Source of the DNA: Aureimonas populi
GTDB taxonomy: Bacteria; Pseudomonadota; Alphaproteobacteria; Rhizobiales; Rhizobiaceae
Assembly: GCF_017815515.1 (NCBI RefSeq)
Contig: NZ_CP072611.1
Span: forward strand, 2,232,001-2,296,000
Length of the DNA: 64,000 nucleotides
Reading direction: 5' to 3'
Of this stretch, positions 17,650 to 24,595 are shown piece after piece (position 1 is the first letter of the stretch; each line of letters opens with the position of its first letter). The translations under genes and the position numbers were made by a program. The notes beneath the pieces were generated by a model that was not told the DNA's origin, made no database searches, and was given only the letters and a program-made list of their open reading frames with translations.

Positions 17650-18693
17650 ATGCAGGTCATGAACACGCCGAAGGAGGAGACGCGCAAGCTGGAGGATGCG
17701 CCGGAAGGCCTGTCCAGCCCGCTCGTCTATCTCTGGTCCATGCTCGTCTTCCTGGCGCTGGCGGGCTTCGTGGCGCTCATCCTCGGCCGACCGATCCTGT
17801 CCGCCTTCGGCACCAATCCCGGCCTTAACGGCCTGATCATCGGGGTTCTGGTCGTCGGAACCCTGCTCAGCCTCGGCCAGATTCTCCGGCTGCGGCGCGA
17901 GGTGCGCTGGATCAACGCCTATCGCAACGACCCGGCGGAAGCGGCGCGGGTGAAGCCGCCGGTCCTGCTCGCGGCGGTACAGGGGCTGATCGGCGCTAGC
18001 CGGGCGCCCCTCGCCCTCTCCACCCAGTCCGCCCGCTCGATCCTTGATTCGCTCGGCACGCGGCTGGACGAGACGCGCGACGTGGCCCGCTATCTCGTCG
18101 GCCTTCTGGTCTTTCTCGGCCTGCTCGGCACCTTCTGGGGCCTCCTTTCCACCATTGCCGCCATCTCCACCACCATCCAGACGCTGGATCCCGGTTCGAG
18201 CGATGCGGCGAGCGTGCTCGGCGCCGTGCAGTCGGGTCTCTCGGCGCCGCTTCAGGGCATGGGCACGGCTTTTTCCTCCTCGCTCTTCGGCCTCGCCGGT
18301 TCCATGGTGCTGGGCTTCCTCGACCTGCAGGTCGGGCGCGCGCAGAACCGGTTCTACACCGAGTTCGAGGACTGGCTGTCCTCGATCACCGATGTGGGCG
18401 CTGCGCTCGCCCTGCCGTCGCCGGTGGCGCTCGCGCCGGGCGCGAGCGGGGTGGAGGAGATGCGCGTCCTGTCCGACAAGCTGAACCGCCTCGTGCAGGA
18501 CCAGGCCGCCGGGCCGCGCACCAGCGCGGCCATGGCCAGCCTTGCCGACAGCATCCAGGGCCTCGTGCAGCACATGCGCGCCGAGCAGCAGATGCTGCGC
18601 GATTTCGTGGAGAACCAGGCCAGCGAGCAGCGCGCCATGCGCAGCGTGCTGGACCGGCTTTCCGGCACGCTGGCCGAGCGCGAGCGCCGCTGA
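17650..18693 (+). CDS. MotA/TolQ/ExbB-like membrane protein
   Basis: A 347-residue inner-membrane protein of the MotA/TolQ/ExbB superfamily. Hydrophobic segments lie at about residues 25-45, 58-78, 150-175 and 213-228. The segment LVGLLVFLGLLGTFWGLLSTI is the typical conserved helix, and QGMGTAFSSSLFGLAGSMVLGF is the second. It lacks flagellar genes nearby and is followed after 1 bp by an OmpA-domain partner, so it probably forms a non-flagellar proton-driven motor or stator complex in the envelope. A start at 17659 is also possible. Confidence 0.82.
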   Translation: MQVMNTPKEETRKLEDAPEGLSSPLVYLWSMLVFLALAGFVALILGRPILSAFGTNPGLNGLIIGVLVVGTLLSLGQILRLRREVRWINAYRNDPAEAARVKPPVLLAAVQGLIGASRAPLALSTQSARSILDSLGTRLDETRDVARYLVGLLVFLGLLGTFWGLLSTIAAISTTIQTLDPGSSDAASVLGAVQSGLSAPLQGMGTAFSSSLFGLAGSMVLGFLDLQVGRAQNRFYTEFEDWLSSITDVGAALALPSPVALAPGASGVEEMRVLSDKLNRLVQDQAAGPRTSAAMASLADSIQGLVQHMRAEQQMLRDFVENQASEQRAMRSVLDRLSGTLAERERR

Positions 18694-18694
18694 C

Positions 18695-19720
18695 ATGGCC
18701 CTGTCCAAGCGCTCCCGCAATCGCGAGATCAGCTATTGGCCGAGCTATGTGGACGCGCTCTCCACGCTCCTCCTCGCCATCATCTTCCTGCTCTCCGTCT
18801 TCGTCATCGCGCAGTTCCTGCTCAGTCGCGAGCTGTCCGGGCAGGACACCGTGCTCTCGCGCCTCAACGCGCAGATCGCCGAGCTGAACGAGCTTCTGGC
18901 GCTGGAGCGGGCGAGCGGCAGCGACTTTCAGGACGAGATCGCCGCCCTGCGCGCTTCGCTCGAAAGCGTGGAAAGCGAGCGTTCGCGCCTTCAGTCCGCG
19001 CTCGATGCGGGGGCGGGGAGTTCGGCCGGCACCGGCGTGCGGCTCGGGCAGCTCGAAGGCGAGTTGCAGTCCGAACGGCAGGTCTCCGAGCAGGCCCGCA
19101 ACCAGATCGACCTCCTGAACCTCCAGCTTTCCGCGCTGCGCCAGCAGATCGGCGCTCTGGAAGGCGCGCTGGAGATGTCGGAAAGCCGCGACCGCGATAG
19201 CCAGGTGCAGATCGCCGATCTCGGCCGGCGCCTCAACGTGGCGCTGGCCCAGCGCGTGCAGGAGCTGGCGCGCTATCGCTCCGACTTCTTCGGACGGCTG
19301 CGCGAGATCCTGTCGGATCGCGAGAACATCCGCATCGTGGGCGACCGCTTCGTCTTCCAGTCCGAGGTGCTCTTCGGTTCCGGCTCGGACGTGCTCCAGC
19401 CGGAAGGGCGCGAGCAGATGGACGGGCTCGCCACGGCCATCATCGAGCTGAACCGCGAGATTCCCTCCGATATCAACTGGATCATCCGTGTCGACGGGCA
19501 CACCGACAACGTGCCGATCACGGGCGGGCGCTTTTCGGACAACTGGCAGCTCTCCACGGACCGCGCGGGCGCGGTGGTGAAGTATCTCGTCAGTCAGGGC
19601 GTGCCGGCCAATCGCCTCGCCGCCACGGGCTTCGGCGAGTTCCAGCCGCTGGACACCGCCGATACGCCCGACGCGCGGGCCCGCAATCGCCGTATCGAAC
19701 TGAAACTGACCGAGCGCTGA
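18695..19720 (+). CDS. OmpA/MotB-like peptidoglycan-binding protein
   Basis: A 341-residue protein: a short cytoplasmic N-terminus (with WPSYVDALSTLLLA as in MotB), one transmembrane helix at about residues 20-45, a coiled coil at about 50-185, and a C-terminal OmpA peptidoglycan-binding domain with VDGHTDNVPI and the final ARNRRIELKL. It is the probable partner of the preceding MotA-like protein, giving a MotAB- or TolQR-like unit anchored to the cell wall. The start at 18695 is one base after the preceding stop. The role is unknown; rhizobial homologues are usually annotated as peptidoglycan-binding. Confidence 0.87.
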   Translation: MALSKRSRNREISYWPSYVDALSTLLLAIIFLLSVFVIAQFLLSRELSGQDTVLSRLNAQIAELNELLALERASGSDFQDEIAALRASLESVESERSRLQSALDAGAGSSAGTGVRLGQLEGELQSERQVSEQARNQIDLLNLQLSALRQQIGALEGALEMSESRDRDSQVQIADLGRRLNVALAQRVQELARYRSDFFGRLREILSDRENIRIVGDRFVFQSEVLFGSGSDVLQPEGREQMDGLATAIIELNREIPSDINWIIRVDGHTDNVPITGGRFSDNWQLSTDRAGAVVKYLVSQGVPANRLAATGFGEFQPLDTADTPDARARNRRIELKLTER

Positions 19721-19724
19721 CGGC

Positions 19725-21515
19725 CTATTCGGCCGCCGCCGCCTCGCCCGCGCCGAACTGGAGGCGGGCCAGGCGCGCATAGACGCCGCCGCGGGCGCTG
19801 AGCGAGGCGTGCGTCCCCTCTTCCACGATCCGCCCTTCCGAGAGGACAAGAATCCGGTCCGCCTTGAGGATGGTCGCGAGGCGGTGGGCGATGACCAGCG
19901 TCGTGCGCCCGGCCATCAGCTCGTCCAGCGCCTTCTGCACCAGCATCTCGCTCTCCGCGTCCAGCGCCGAGGTCGCCTCGTCCAGGAGAAGGATCGGTGC
20001 GTCGCGCAGGACGGCGCGGGCGATCGCGATGCGTTGCCGCTGGCCGCCCGAAAGGGTGACGCCGCGCTCGCCCAGAGGCGTATCGTAGCCTTGGGGCAGG
20101 CGCAGGATGAACTCGTGCGCATGGGCGGCCCTGGCCGCCGCCTCTACCGCCGCGCGCGACGCGCTGGCCACGCCGAAGCCGATATTGGCCGCCGCCGGGG
20201 CGGCGAACACCGCCACGTCCTGCGGAACGAGCGCGATGCGTGCGCGAAGCTCGGCGAGCGCCACGCGCGAGATATCCACCCCGTCGACGAGGATGCGCCC
20301 CGCATCGGGATCGTAGAATCGCTCGATCAGGGAGAAGATCGTCGATTTGCCCGCGCCCGACAGGCCCACCAGCGCCACTGTCTCGCCCGGTCGCACCTCG
20401 AACGAGATGTCGCGCAGGACCGGCCGCTCCGCGCCGTTCGGGTAGGCGAAGGACACGGCCTCGAACCGCACCGAGCCGAGGGGGCGGGCGGGCAGGGGCA
20501 CGGGAGCCGTGGGGTCGGCGACGGGGGAGCGCTCGTCCAGAAGCTCGCACAGGCGCTCCGTCGCCCCGGCCGCCTGCGCCAGTTCCCCCCAGACCTCGGA
20601 GAGCTGCCCCAGCGAGGAGGCGGCGAAAACGGCGTAAAGCAGGAACTGGCCGAGCGTGCCCGCGCTCATCGTCCCGCCGATCACCTGCTGGGCGCCGACC
20701 CACAGGACGAGCACGACCGAGGTGAAGATGGTGAAGATCGCATAGCCCGTCAGCACCGAGCGCGAGACCACGGAGGAGCGCGCAGCCGCATAGGCCTTGT
20801 CCACCGCACTGCCGTAGCGCTCCCGCGCCTGGCGCTCGCCAGTGAAGGCCTGCACCGTGCGCACGGCGCCGATGGCCTCGCCGGCATAGGCGCTGGCCTC
20901 GGCCAGCGTGTCCTGCGCCAGCCGCGAGCGCCGGCGCACCGAGCGGCCGAAGGCGACCAGCGGCAGCACGACGAAGGGGATCGCGGCGATCACGATGAGG
21001 GAGAGGCCGGGCGCCGTCCACACCGTCATTCCCACTGCGCCCAGAAAGAGGATGAGGTTGCGCAGGGCGAGGGAGGCGCTGGCGCCGACCGTCGACTTGA
21101 TCTGCGTCGTGTCGGCGGTGAGGCGCGAGACGATCTCGCCCGAAAGCGTGCGATCGTAGAAGGCGGGCGAAAGCTGTGTCACATGGCCGAACACGTCCTT
21201 GCGCAGGTCCGCCACAACCTTCTCGCCCAGCGCGATGACAAAGTAGTACCGCGCCCCGCTGGCGGCGGCGAGGACGAGGCTGAGCACCACCAGCATGGCG
21301 AAGTAGCTGTCCACGAATCGCGTGTCGCTGGCATCGAACCCCATGTCCACCACGCGCCGCACCGCGAGCGGCAGCGAGAGCGTGGTGGCCGAGGCGACGA
21401 TGAGTGCCAGGAGCGCCCCCACCACGAGCCGGCGATGGCGCGACAGGTAGGGAAGGAGCCGCACGAGCGGCTTCAGGGAGCGTCTGCGCTCGGACGGCGA
21501 TGGGGCGTCTTGCAA
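19725..21515 (-). CDS. ABC transporter, fused permease and ATPase (MsbA/ABCB type)
   Basis: A 596-residue half-transporter with an N-terminal six-helix exporter domain (about residues 25-325) and a C-terminal ATPase. Walker A is GLSGAGKST, the signature is LSGGQRQR, and Walker B is ILLLDEATSAL. It probably acts as a homodimer exporting lipids or drugs; the substrate is not evident. The start is a TTG at 21515, preceded by a GGAG site eight bases upstream. It is convergent with the OmpA-like gene, with only four bases between, and divergent from rpmE. Confidence 0.9.
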   Translation of the reverse strand: MQDAPSPSERRRSLKPLVRLLPYLSRHRRLVVGALLALIVASATTLSLPLAVRRVVDMGFDASDTRFVDSYFAMLVVLSLVLAAASGARYYFVIALGEKVVADLRKDVFGHVTQLSPAFYDRTLSGEIVSRLTADTTQIKSTVGASASLALRNLILFLGAVGMTVWTAPGLSLIVIAAIPFVVLPLVAFGRSVRRRSRLAQDTLAEASAYAGEAIGAVRTVQAFTGERQARERYGSAVDKAYAAARSSVVSRSVLTGYAIFTIFTSVVLVLWVGAQQVIGGTMSAGTLGQFLLYAVFAASSLGQLSEVWGELAQAAGATERLCELLDERSPVADPTAPVPLPARPLGSVRFEAVSFAYPNGAERPVLRDISFEVRPGETVALVGLSGAGKSTIFSLIERFYDPDAGRILVDGVDISRVALAELRARIALVPQDVAVFAAPAAANIGFGVASASRAAVEAAARAAHAHEFILRLPQGYDTPLGERGVTLSGGQRQRIAIARAVLRDAPILLLDEATSALDAESEMLVQKALDELMAGRTTLVIAHRLATILKADRILVLSEGRIVEEGTHASLSARGGVYARLARLQFGAGEAAAAE

Positions 21516-21693
21516 GAAAATCTCCGGGCGGTGCCGGCCCTTGTGCCTGCGTGGGCCCTGATGTATAGGCTCACCCTCGAATTTGAAAGCGACCGCGTCC
21601 CCGCATTCGCGGGTTCTTCAGCCGTTCCACAAGGGATGGACGAGTCGCTCGGCGGATTTGTCGCGACCGCGCGGCCTCGAAGGATCAGGATCG

Positions 21694-21915
21694 ATGAAGA
21701 AAGACATCCACCCGGATTACCACACCATCACGGTCGTCATGACCAATGGGACGGAATACCAGACGCGCTCCACCTGGGGCTCCAATGGCGACAAGATGAA
21801 CCTGGATATCGACCCGACCAGCCACCCGGCCTGGACGGGCGGCAACCAGCAGCTTCTGGACCGCGGCGGTCGCGTCTCGCGCTTCAAGAAGCGGTATGAG
21901 GGCCTGGGTATCTGA
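21694..21915 (+). CDS. rpmE: 50S ribosomal protein bL31
   Basis: A 73-residue ribosomal protein bL31 beginning [19 protein letters not shown]. It has no cysteines, so it is the C-minus form that does not bind zinc, like the bL36 in this window. The ATG at 21694 follows AGGATCAGG. It is a single gene ended by a strong bidirectional terminator. Confidence 0.96.
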   Translation: MKKDIHPDYHTITVVMTNGTEYQTRSTWGSNGDKMNLDIDPTSHPAWTGGNQQLLDRGGRVSRFKKRYEGLGI

Positions 21916-21923
21916 TACCCTCG

Positions 21924-21944
21924 GCGGGAGGCCCGGCCTCCCGC
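21924..21944 (+). terminator. Hairpin just after rpmE
   Basis: GCGGGAGGC and GCCTCCCGC form a perfect 9-bp stem around a 3-base loop, starting nine bases after the rpmE stop. No T-run follows, so it is more likely a 3' stabilising or pausing hairpin than the terminator itself, which lies 18 bp further on. Confidence 0.5.
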
Positions 21945-21961
21945 GCTCATTTGCGGACAAT

Positions 21962-21991
21962 AAAAAACCCGGCGGAGACGCCGGGTTTTTT
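21962..21991. terminator. Bidirectional intrinsic terminator between rpmE and rcdA
   Basis: A six-A run, CCCGGCG, a GAGA loop, CGCCGGG and a six-T run form a 13-bp near-ideal stem. Each strand ends in a T-run, so it serves rpmE on the plus strand and the DUF1465 gene, ending at 22013, on the minus strand. Confidence 0.92.
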
Positions 21992-22012
21992 ATTGGGTCG
22001 TGAAAGGGAATT

Positions 22013-22537
22013 TCAGAGCGAGAAGGCCGCGTGGAGGAGGTGGATCTGCTCGCCCACCGGGTTGCGGCTCTCGCGGGCGGGCTCGGCCGAGCCATAGATC
22101 TCGCGGTCCAGCATCGCGATGCGCGTTTCAAGATTGATGGCCCGTTCCACCAGGCTGCGGAACGCCGCAGGCAACTCTCCGAAGGCCGGCATGTCGCGCC
22201 CGGTGCCGATGCCCTCGAGCCGCACCTTGACCTTCTCGGCCTCCACCTGCGCGCGCGACATGTCGCCCTGGTTCGCGGCCCGCTGGAGCAGCAGCCAGGA
22301 GGCGATCTGCATCAGGCGCGTGGTCAGGCGCATCGATTCGGCGGCATAAAGCGTCGAGGCAGCGCGCCCGAGCGCCCTGGCATCGTGGCGCCCCTCGCCG
22401 TCGAGATAGGTCGCCGTCTCGTCCACCAGCCCCATGCCCTCGTCGAAGATGGGCTGGAAGGACCGTGTGAAGGCGATGCGCTCGGCAAGCCGGATGGTTT
22501 CGCCCGCGCGGGCGGTATCGAGAATGGAACTGGTCAT
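22013..22537 (-). CDS. rcdA: DUF1465 family protein, regulator of CtrA degradation
   Basis: A 174-residue helical protein of the DUF1465 family. The Caulobacter member RcdA is an adaptor that helps deliver CtrA to the ClpXP protease during the cell cycle. The sequence shows long helices (for example STLYAAESMRLTTRLMQIASW), as in the three-helix RcdA fold. I chose the ATG at 22537; extending further upstream gives no conserved sequence. It is divergent from trcR across a 480-bp spacer that contains a candidate sRNA and a CtrA-like box. The family is clear, the function is by homology. Confidence 0.82.
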   Translation of the reverse strand: MTSSILDTARAGETIRLAERIAFTRSFQPIFDEGMGLVDETATYLDGEGRHDARALGRAASTLYAAESMRLTTRLMQIASWLLLQRAANQGDMSRAQVEAEKVKVRLEGIGTGRDMPAFGELPAAFRSLVERAINLETRIAMLDREIYGSAEPARESRNPVGEQIHLLHAAFSL

Positions 22538-22689
22538 GACCCCGAAACCGGCATCCGCTCGCAAGAAGTTCAATGCGTAATGCGCGGGGAATCGATTTGG
22601 CTCCCGCGCCCGAAGCCGGAAGGTGCGTCCTGGGAGAGAACAAGGCAAGCGGCGACACGCGCCGTGGTTAACGCCAGGGCCCCGGCTAA

Positions 22690-22790
22690 GGAAAAAGGAG
22701 CCGTCCGAAGACGGCTCAAAGCTTCAACAGGGAGGGCGTCGAGCATCCCGAGGCGGGATGCTCATCCAACGAAATTGGATGAGCAGAGGA
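22690..22790 (-). ncRNA. Candidate trans-acting small RNA with three hairpins
   Basis: On the minus strand the RNA would have hairpin 1 (GCTCATCCAA/TTGGATGAGC, 22760-22784, 10-bp perfect stem) and hairpin 2 (GAGCATCCCG/CGGGATGCTC, 22741-22763, 10-bp perfect stem). The two overlap by GCTC and so may be alternative at their junction. A single-stranded stretch containing CCCTCCCTG (complementary to ribosome binding sites) follows. It ends in a textbook terminator: GAGCCGTC-TTCG-GACGGCTC (22698-22717) followed by CTTTTT. The layout is that of rhizobial trans-sRNAs. The 5' end is inferred and no clear -10 is seen. It could instead be a leader of rcdA, but the terminator argues for an independent transcript. 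Confidence 0.6.
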
Positions 22791-22803
22791 TGGCGAAGAA
22801 TGC

Positions 22804-22818
22804 CTAATGAAGGGTTAA
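22804..22818 (-). promoter_or_regulatory. CtrA-like box upstream of the candidate sRNA
   Basis: On the minus strand the sequence reads TTAA-CCCTTCA-TTAG, which matches the CtrA consensus TTAA-N7-TTAA at seven of eight positions. It lies about 20-35 bp before the inferred sRNA 5' end, where a CtrA site that regulates transcription would be expected. Confidence 0.4.
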
Positions 22819-22913
22819 CCGCGTCAGCCGGCGTTGAAACTCCCTGCACCATCCGTCTTGCTGCGCGCGCGGGGCCCGGCTGTCCGGGGCGGCACGAAGC
22901 GCGTCGGCCTTCC

Positions 22914-22942
22914 TTGCGAAACACGGCTTGCGTGCCTATAGT
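22914..22942 (+). promoter_or_regulatory. Sigma-70 promoter of trcR
   Basis: TTGCGA (22914-22919) and TATAGT (22937-22942) are separated by exactly 17 bp. Transcription would start near 22949, giving a 5' leader of about 69 bases before the trcR ATG. Confidence 0.6.
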
Positions 22943-23017
22943 GCAGCCAATTCCCGGACATGTGGCCAACGACCACAGCCTGCCTCTCCGGAGCGGGCGA
23001 ACAGGAGACTATTATCC

Positions 23018-23722
23018 ATGGCTCAGCAGCTTCTGATGCCCAAGGCGACGGCCGTCTGGCTCGTCGACAACACCTCGCTCTCCTTCGACCAGATCGCCGA
23101 GTTCTGCACCCTGCATCCGTTGGAGGTGAAGGCGATCGCGGACGGGGAGTCGGCGCAGGGCATCAAGGGCATGGACCCGATCATCACCGGCCAGCTCACG
23201 CGCGACGAGATCGTGCGCGGCGAGAACGATACGGCCTATCGCCTCAAGCTGGCGCCGCCCAAGGTCCGGGTGCCCGAGGCCAAGCGCAAGGGGCCGCGCT
23301 ACACGCCCGTCTCCAAGCGGCAGGACCGGCCCAACGCCATTCTCTGGCTCGTGCGCAGCCATCCCGAGCTGAAGGACGCGCAGATTTCGCGCCTCGTGGG
23401 CACCACGAAGAACACGATCGAGCAGATCCGCGAGCGCACGCACTGGAACTCGGCCAATCTCCAGCCGATGGACCCGGTGACGCTGGGCCTCTGCTCGCAG
23501 ATCGACCTCGACCTCGAGGTCGAGAAGGCCTCGCGCGGGATGCCGCGCCCCGAGGAGGTGGCGGAGGAGGAGCGGCTCCTGTCCGCCGCGCAGACGCAGA
23601 GCTGGCGCCCGTCCTCGGCCCCGGCCGAGGAGAAGGAGCTGGACGCCGCCGCCGTCTTCGCCAAGCTCACCTCCATGCGCCGGGCCGACCCGGAGGCGGA
23701 CGAGGAAGACGAGAACCGCTGA
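23018..23722 (+). CDS. trcR: Cell-cycle transcriptional regulator TrcR (DUF1013)
   Basis: A 234-residue protein of the DUF1013/TrcR family, restricted to alphaproteobacteria and associated with RNA polymerase and cell-cycle transcription. It begins MAQQLLMPKATAVWLVDN and contains DNA-binding-like helices in NTSLSFDQIAEFCTLHPLEV and in DAQISRLVGTTKNTIEQIR. The C-terminal 60 residues are acidic and variable. The ATG at 23018 follows an AGGAGA site. Its own promoter and a weak terminator (23751-23784) suggest a monocistron. Confidence 0.88.
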   Translation: MAQQLLMPKATAVWLVDNTSLSFDQIAEFCTLHPLEVKAIADGESAQGIKGMDPIITGQLTRDEIVRGENDTAYRLKLAPPKVRVPEAKRKGPRYTPVSKRQDRPNAILWLVRSHPELKDAQISRLVGTTKNTIEQIRERTHWNSANLQPMDPVTLGLCSQIDLDLEVEKASRGMPRPEEVAEEERLLSAAQTQSWRPSSAPAEEKELDAAAVFAKLTSMRRADPEADEEDENR

Positions 23723-23750
23723 AGACGCGGGTTTCTTGAGAATGGATGAA

Positions 23751-23784
23751 GGAAAGGCGCTCCGGGCAACCGCGGCGCCTTTCC
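23751..23784 (+). terminator. Terminator-like hairpin after trcR
   Basis: GGAAAGGCGC and GCGCCTTTCC form a 10-bp stem around a GC-rich loop in the gap between the convergent trcR and SDR genes. The following T content is poor (CATTCT), so its efficiency is uncertain. Confidence 0.5.
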
Positions 23785-23788
23785 CATT

Positions 23789-24595
23789 CTAGCCGCCGCC
23801 GCGAAACTCCGGGTAGAGCGTCATCGCTCCGTCCACGAAGATCGTCTGGCCGACGATGTAGTCGGCCGCGTCGGAGGCGAGCCAGGCCACGCACCGCCCC
23901 ACATCGGCCGGCTGCCCCACGCGCCCGTAGGGGATGAGCTTGAGCATCTCCCGCTCCCCTTCGCCCTCGCGGTCCTGCGCGTTGATGGCGGTGGCGATGG
24001 CGCCGGGCGCCACGGCGTTGACGCGGATCTTCTCGCACGCCACCTCCTGCGCCAGCGATTCCATCAGAAGCCTCATCCCGCCTTTGGAGGCCGCGTAATT
24101 GGCCCGGAAGGCCCAGGGAATGCGCTGGTGGACGGAAGAGTTGAAGATCAGCTTGCCACGCGACGCGCCAACGCTTTCCGTATTGCGCCGGAAGCGCCGG
24201 ATCGCCTCGCGCCCGACGAGGAAAGCGCCGGTCAGGTTGGTGCCGATCACTGCGTTCCAGTCGTCCAGCGACATGTCCGCGATCGGCGCATCCTTCTGGA
24301 TTCCGGCGTTCGAGACGACGATGTCGATCGGGCCGAGGCACCGTTCGGCCTCGTCGAACAGCGCCTGCACCTCCGCCTCGCTCGAGACGTCGGCCCGGAT
24401 CGAGGCAGCCTCCCGGCCGAGCGCCTGCACGCCGCGCACCACCTCTCCAGCCTTCTCGGCGCTGCCGTGGTAGTTCACCGCCACATCCGCGCCCGCGCGC
24501 GCCAGCTCCTCGGCGATGGCGCGGCCGATGCCGGCGGAAGCGCCGGTGACGAGCGCGCGCTGCCCCGCCAGCGACAGCAGATCAGATGATGCCAT
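23789..24595 (-). CDS. Short-chain dehydrogenase/reductase
   Basis: A 268-residue classical SDR similar to glucose 1-dehydrogenases. The cofactor motif TGASAGIGR, the NAG motif and the active site YAASKGG (Tyr and Lys), with the catalytic Ser in IFNSSVHQ, are present. NAD(P) would be the cofactor; the substrate is unknown. The ATG at 24595 overlaps the upstream GH15 gene by 14 bases, with a GGAGG site inside that gene, so the two are co-translated. This pairing with a trehalase-like GH15 suggests a sugar-oxidation role. Confidence 0.88.
   Translation of the reverse strand: MASSDLLSLAGQRALVTGASAGIGRAIAEELARAGADVAVNYHGSAEKAGEVVRGVQALGREAASIRADVSSEAEVQALFDEAERCLGPIDIVVSNAGIQKDAPIADMSLDDWNAVIGTNLTGAFLVGREAIRRFRRNTESVGASRGKLIFNSSVHQRIPWAFRANYAASKGGMRLLMESLAQEVACEKIRVNAVAPGAIATAINAQDREGEGEREMLKLIPYGRVGQPADVGRCVAWLASDAADYIVGQTIFVDGAMTLYPEFRGGG

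Larger units (their letters stand above)
22538..23017. other. 480-bp spacer between rcdA and trcR: sRNA, CtrA-like box, trcR promoter
   Basis: From left to right, the spacer holds the rcdA upstream region with a GTTAAC at 22667-22672, a candidate minus-strand sRNA (about 22690-22790), a CtrA-like box (22804-22818), and a good sigma-70 promoter for trcR (22914-22942). No protein-coding frame of interest is seen. Confidence 0.65.

Noticed and set aside
17591..17828. A good AAAAGGAGGG site followed by an ATG at 17613 out of frame with the MotA-like gene
   Set aside because: The resulting frame has no protein-like character and runs into the MotA-like gene in another phase; the real start at 17650 fits the family.
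14623..18720. A 1365-codon open frame on the minus strand
   Set aside because: It runs antisense through the ThiE-like, Sel1, efp, suhB and MotA-like genes, all of which are clearly real. Its composition (Arg, His, Gly, Ala rich) is that of a GC-rich shadow frame.
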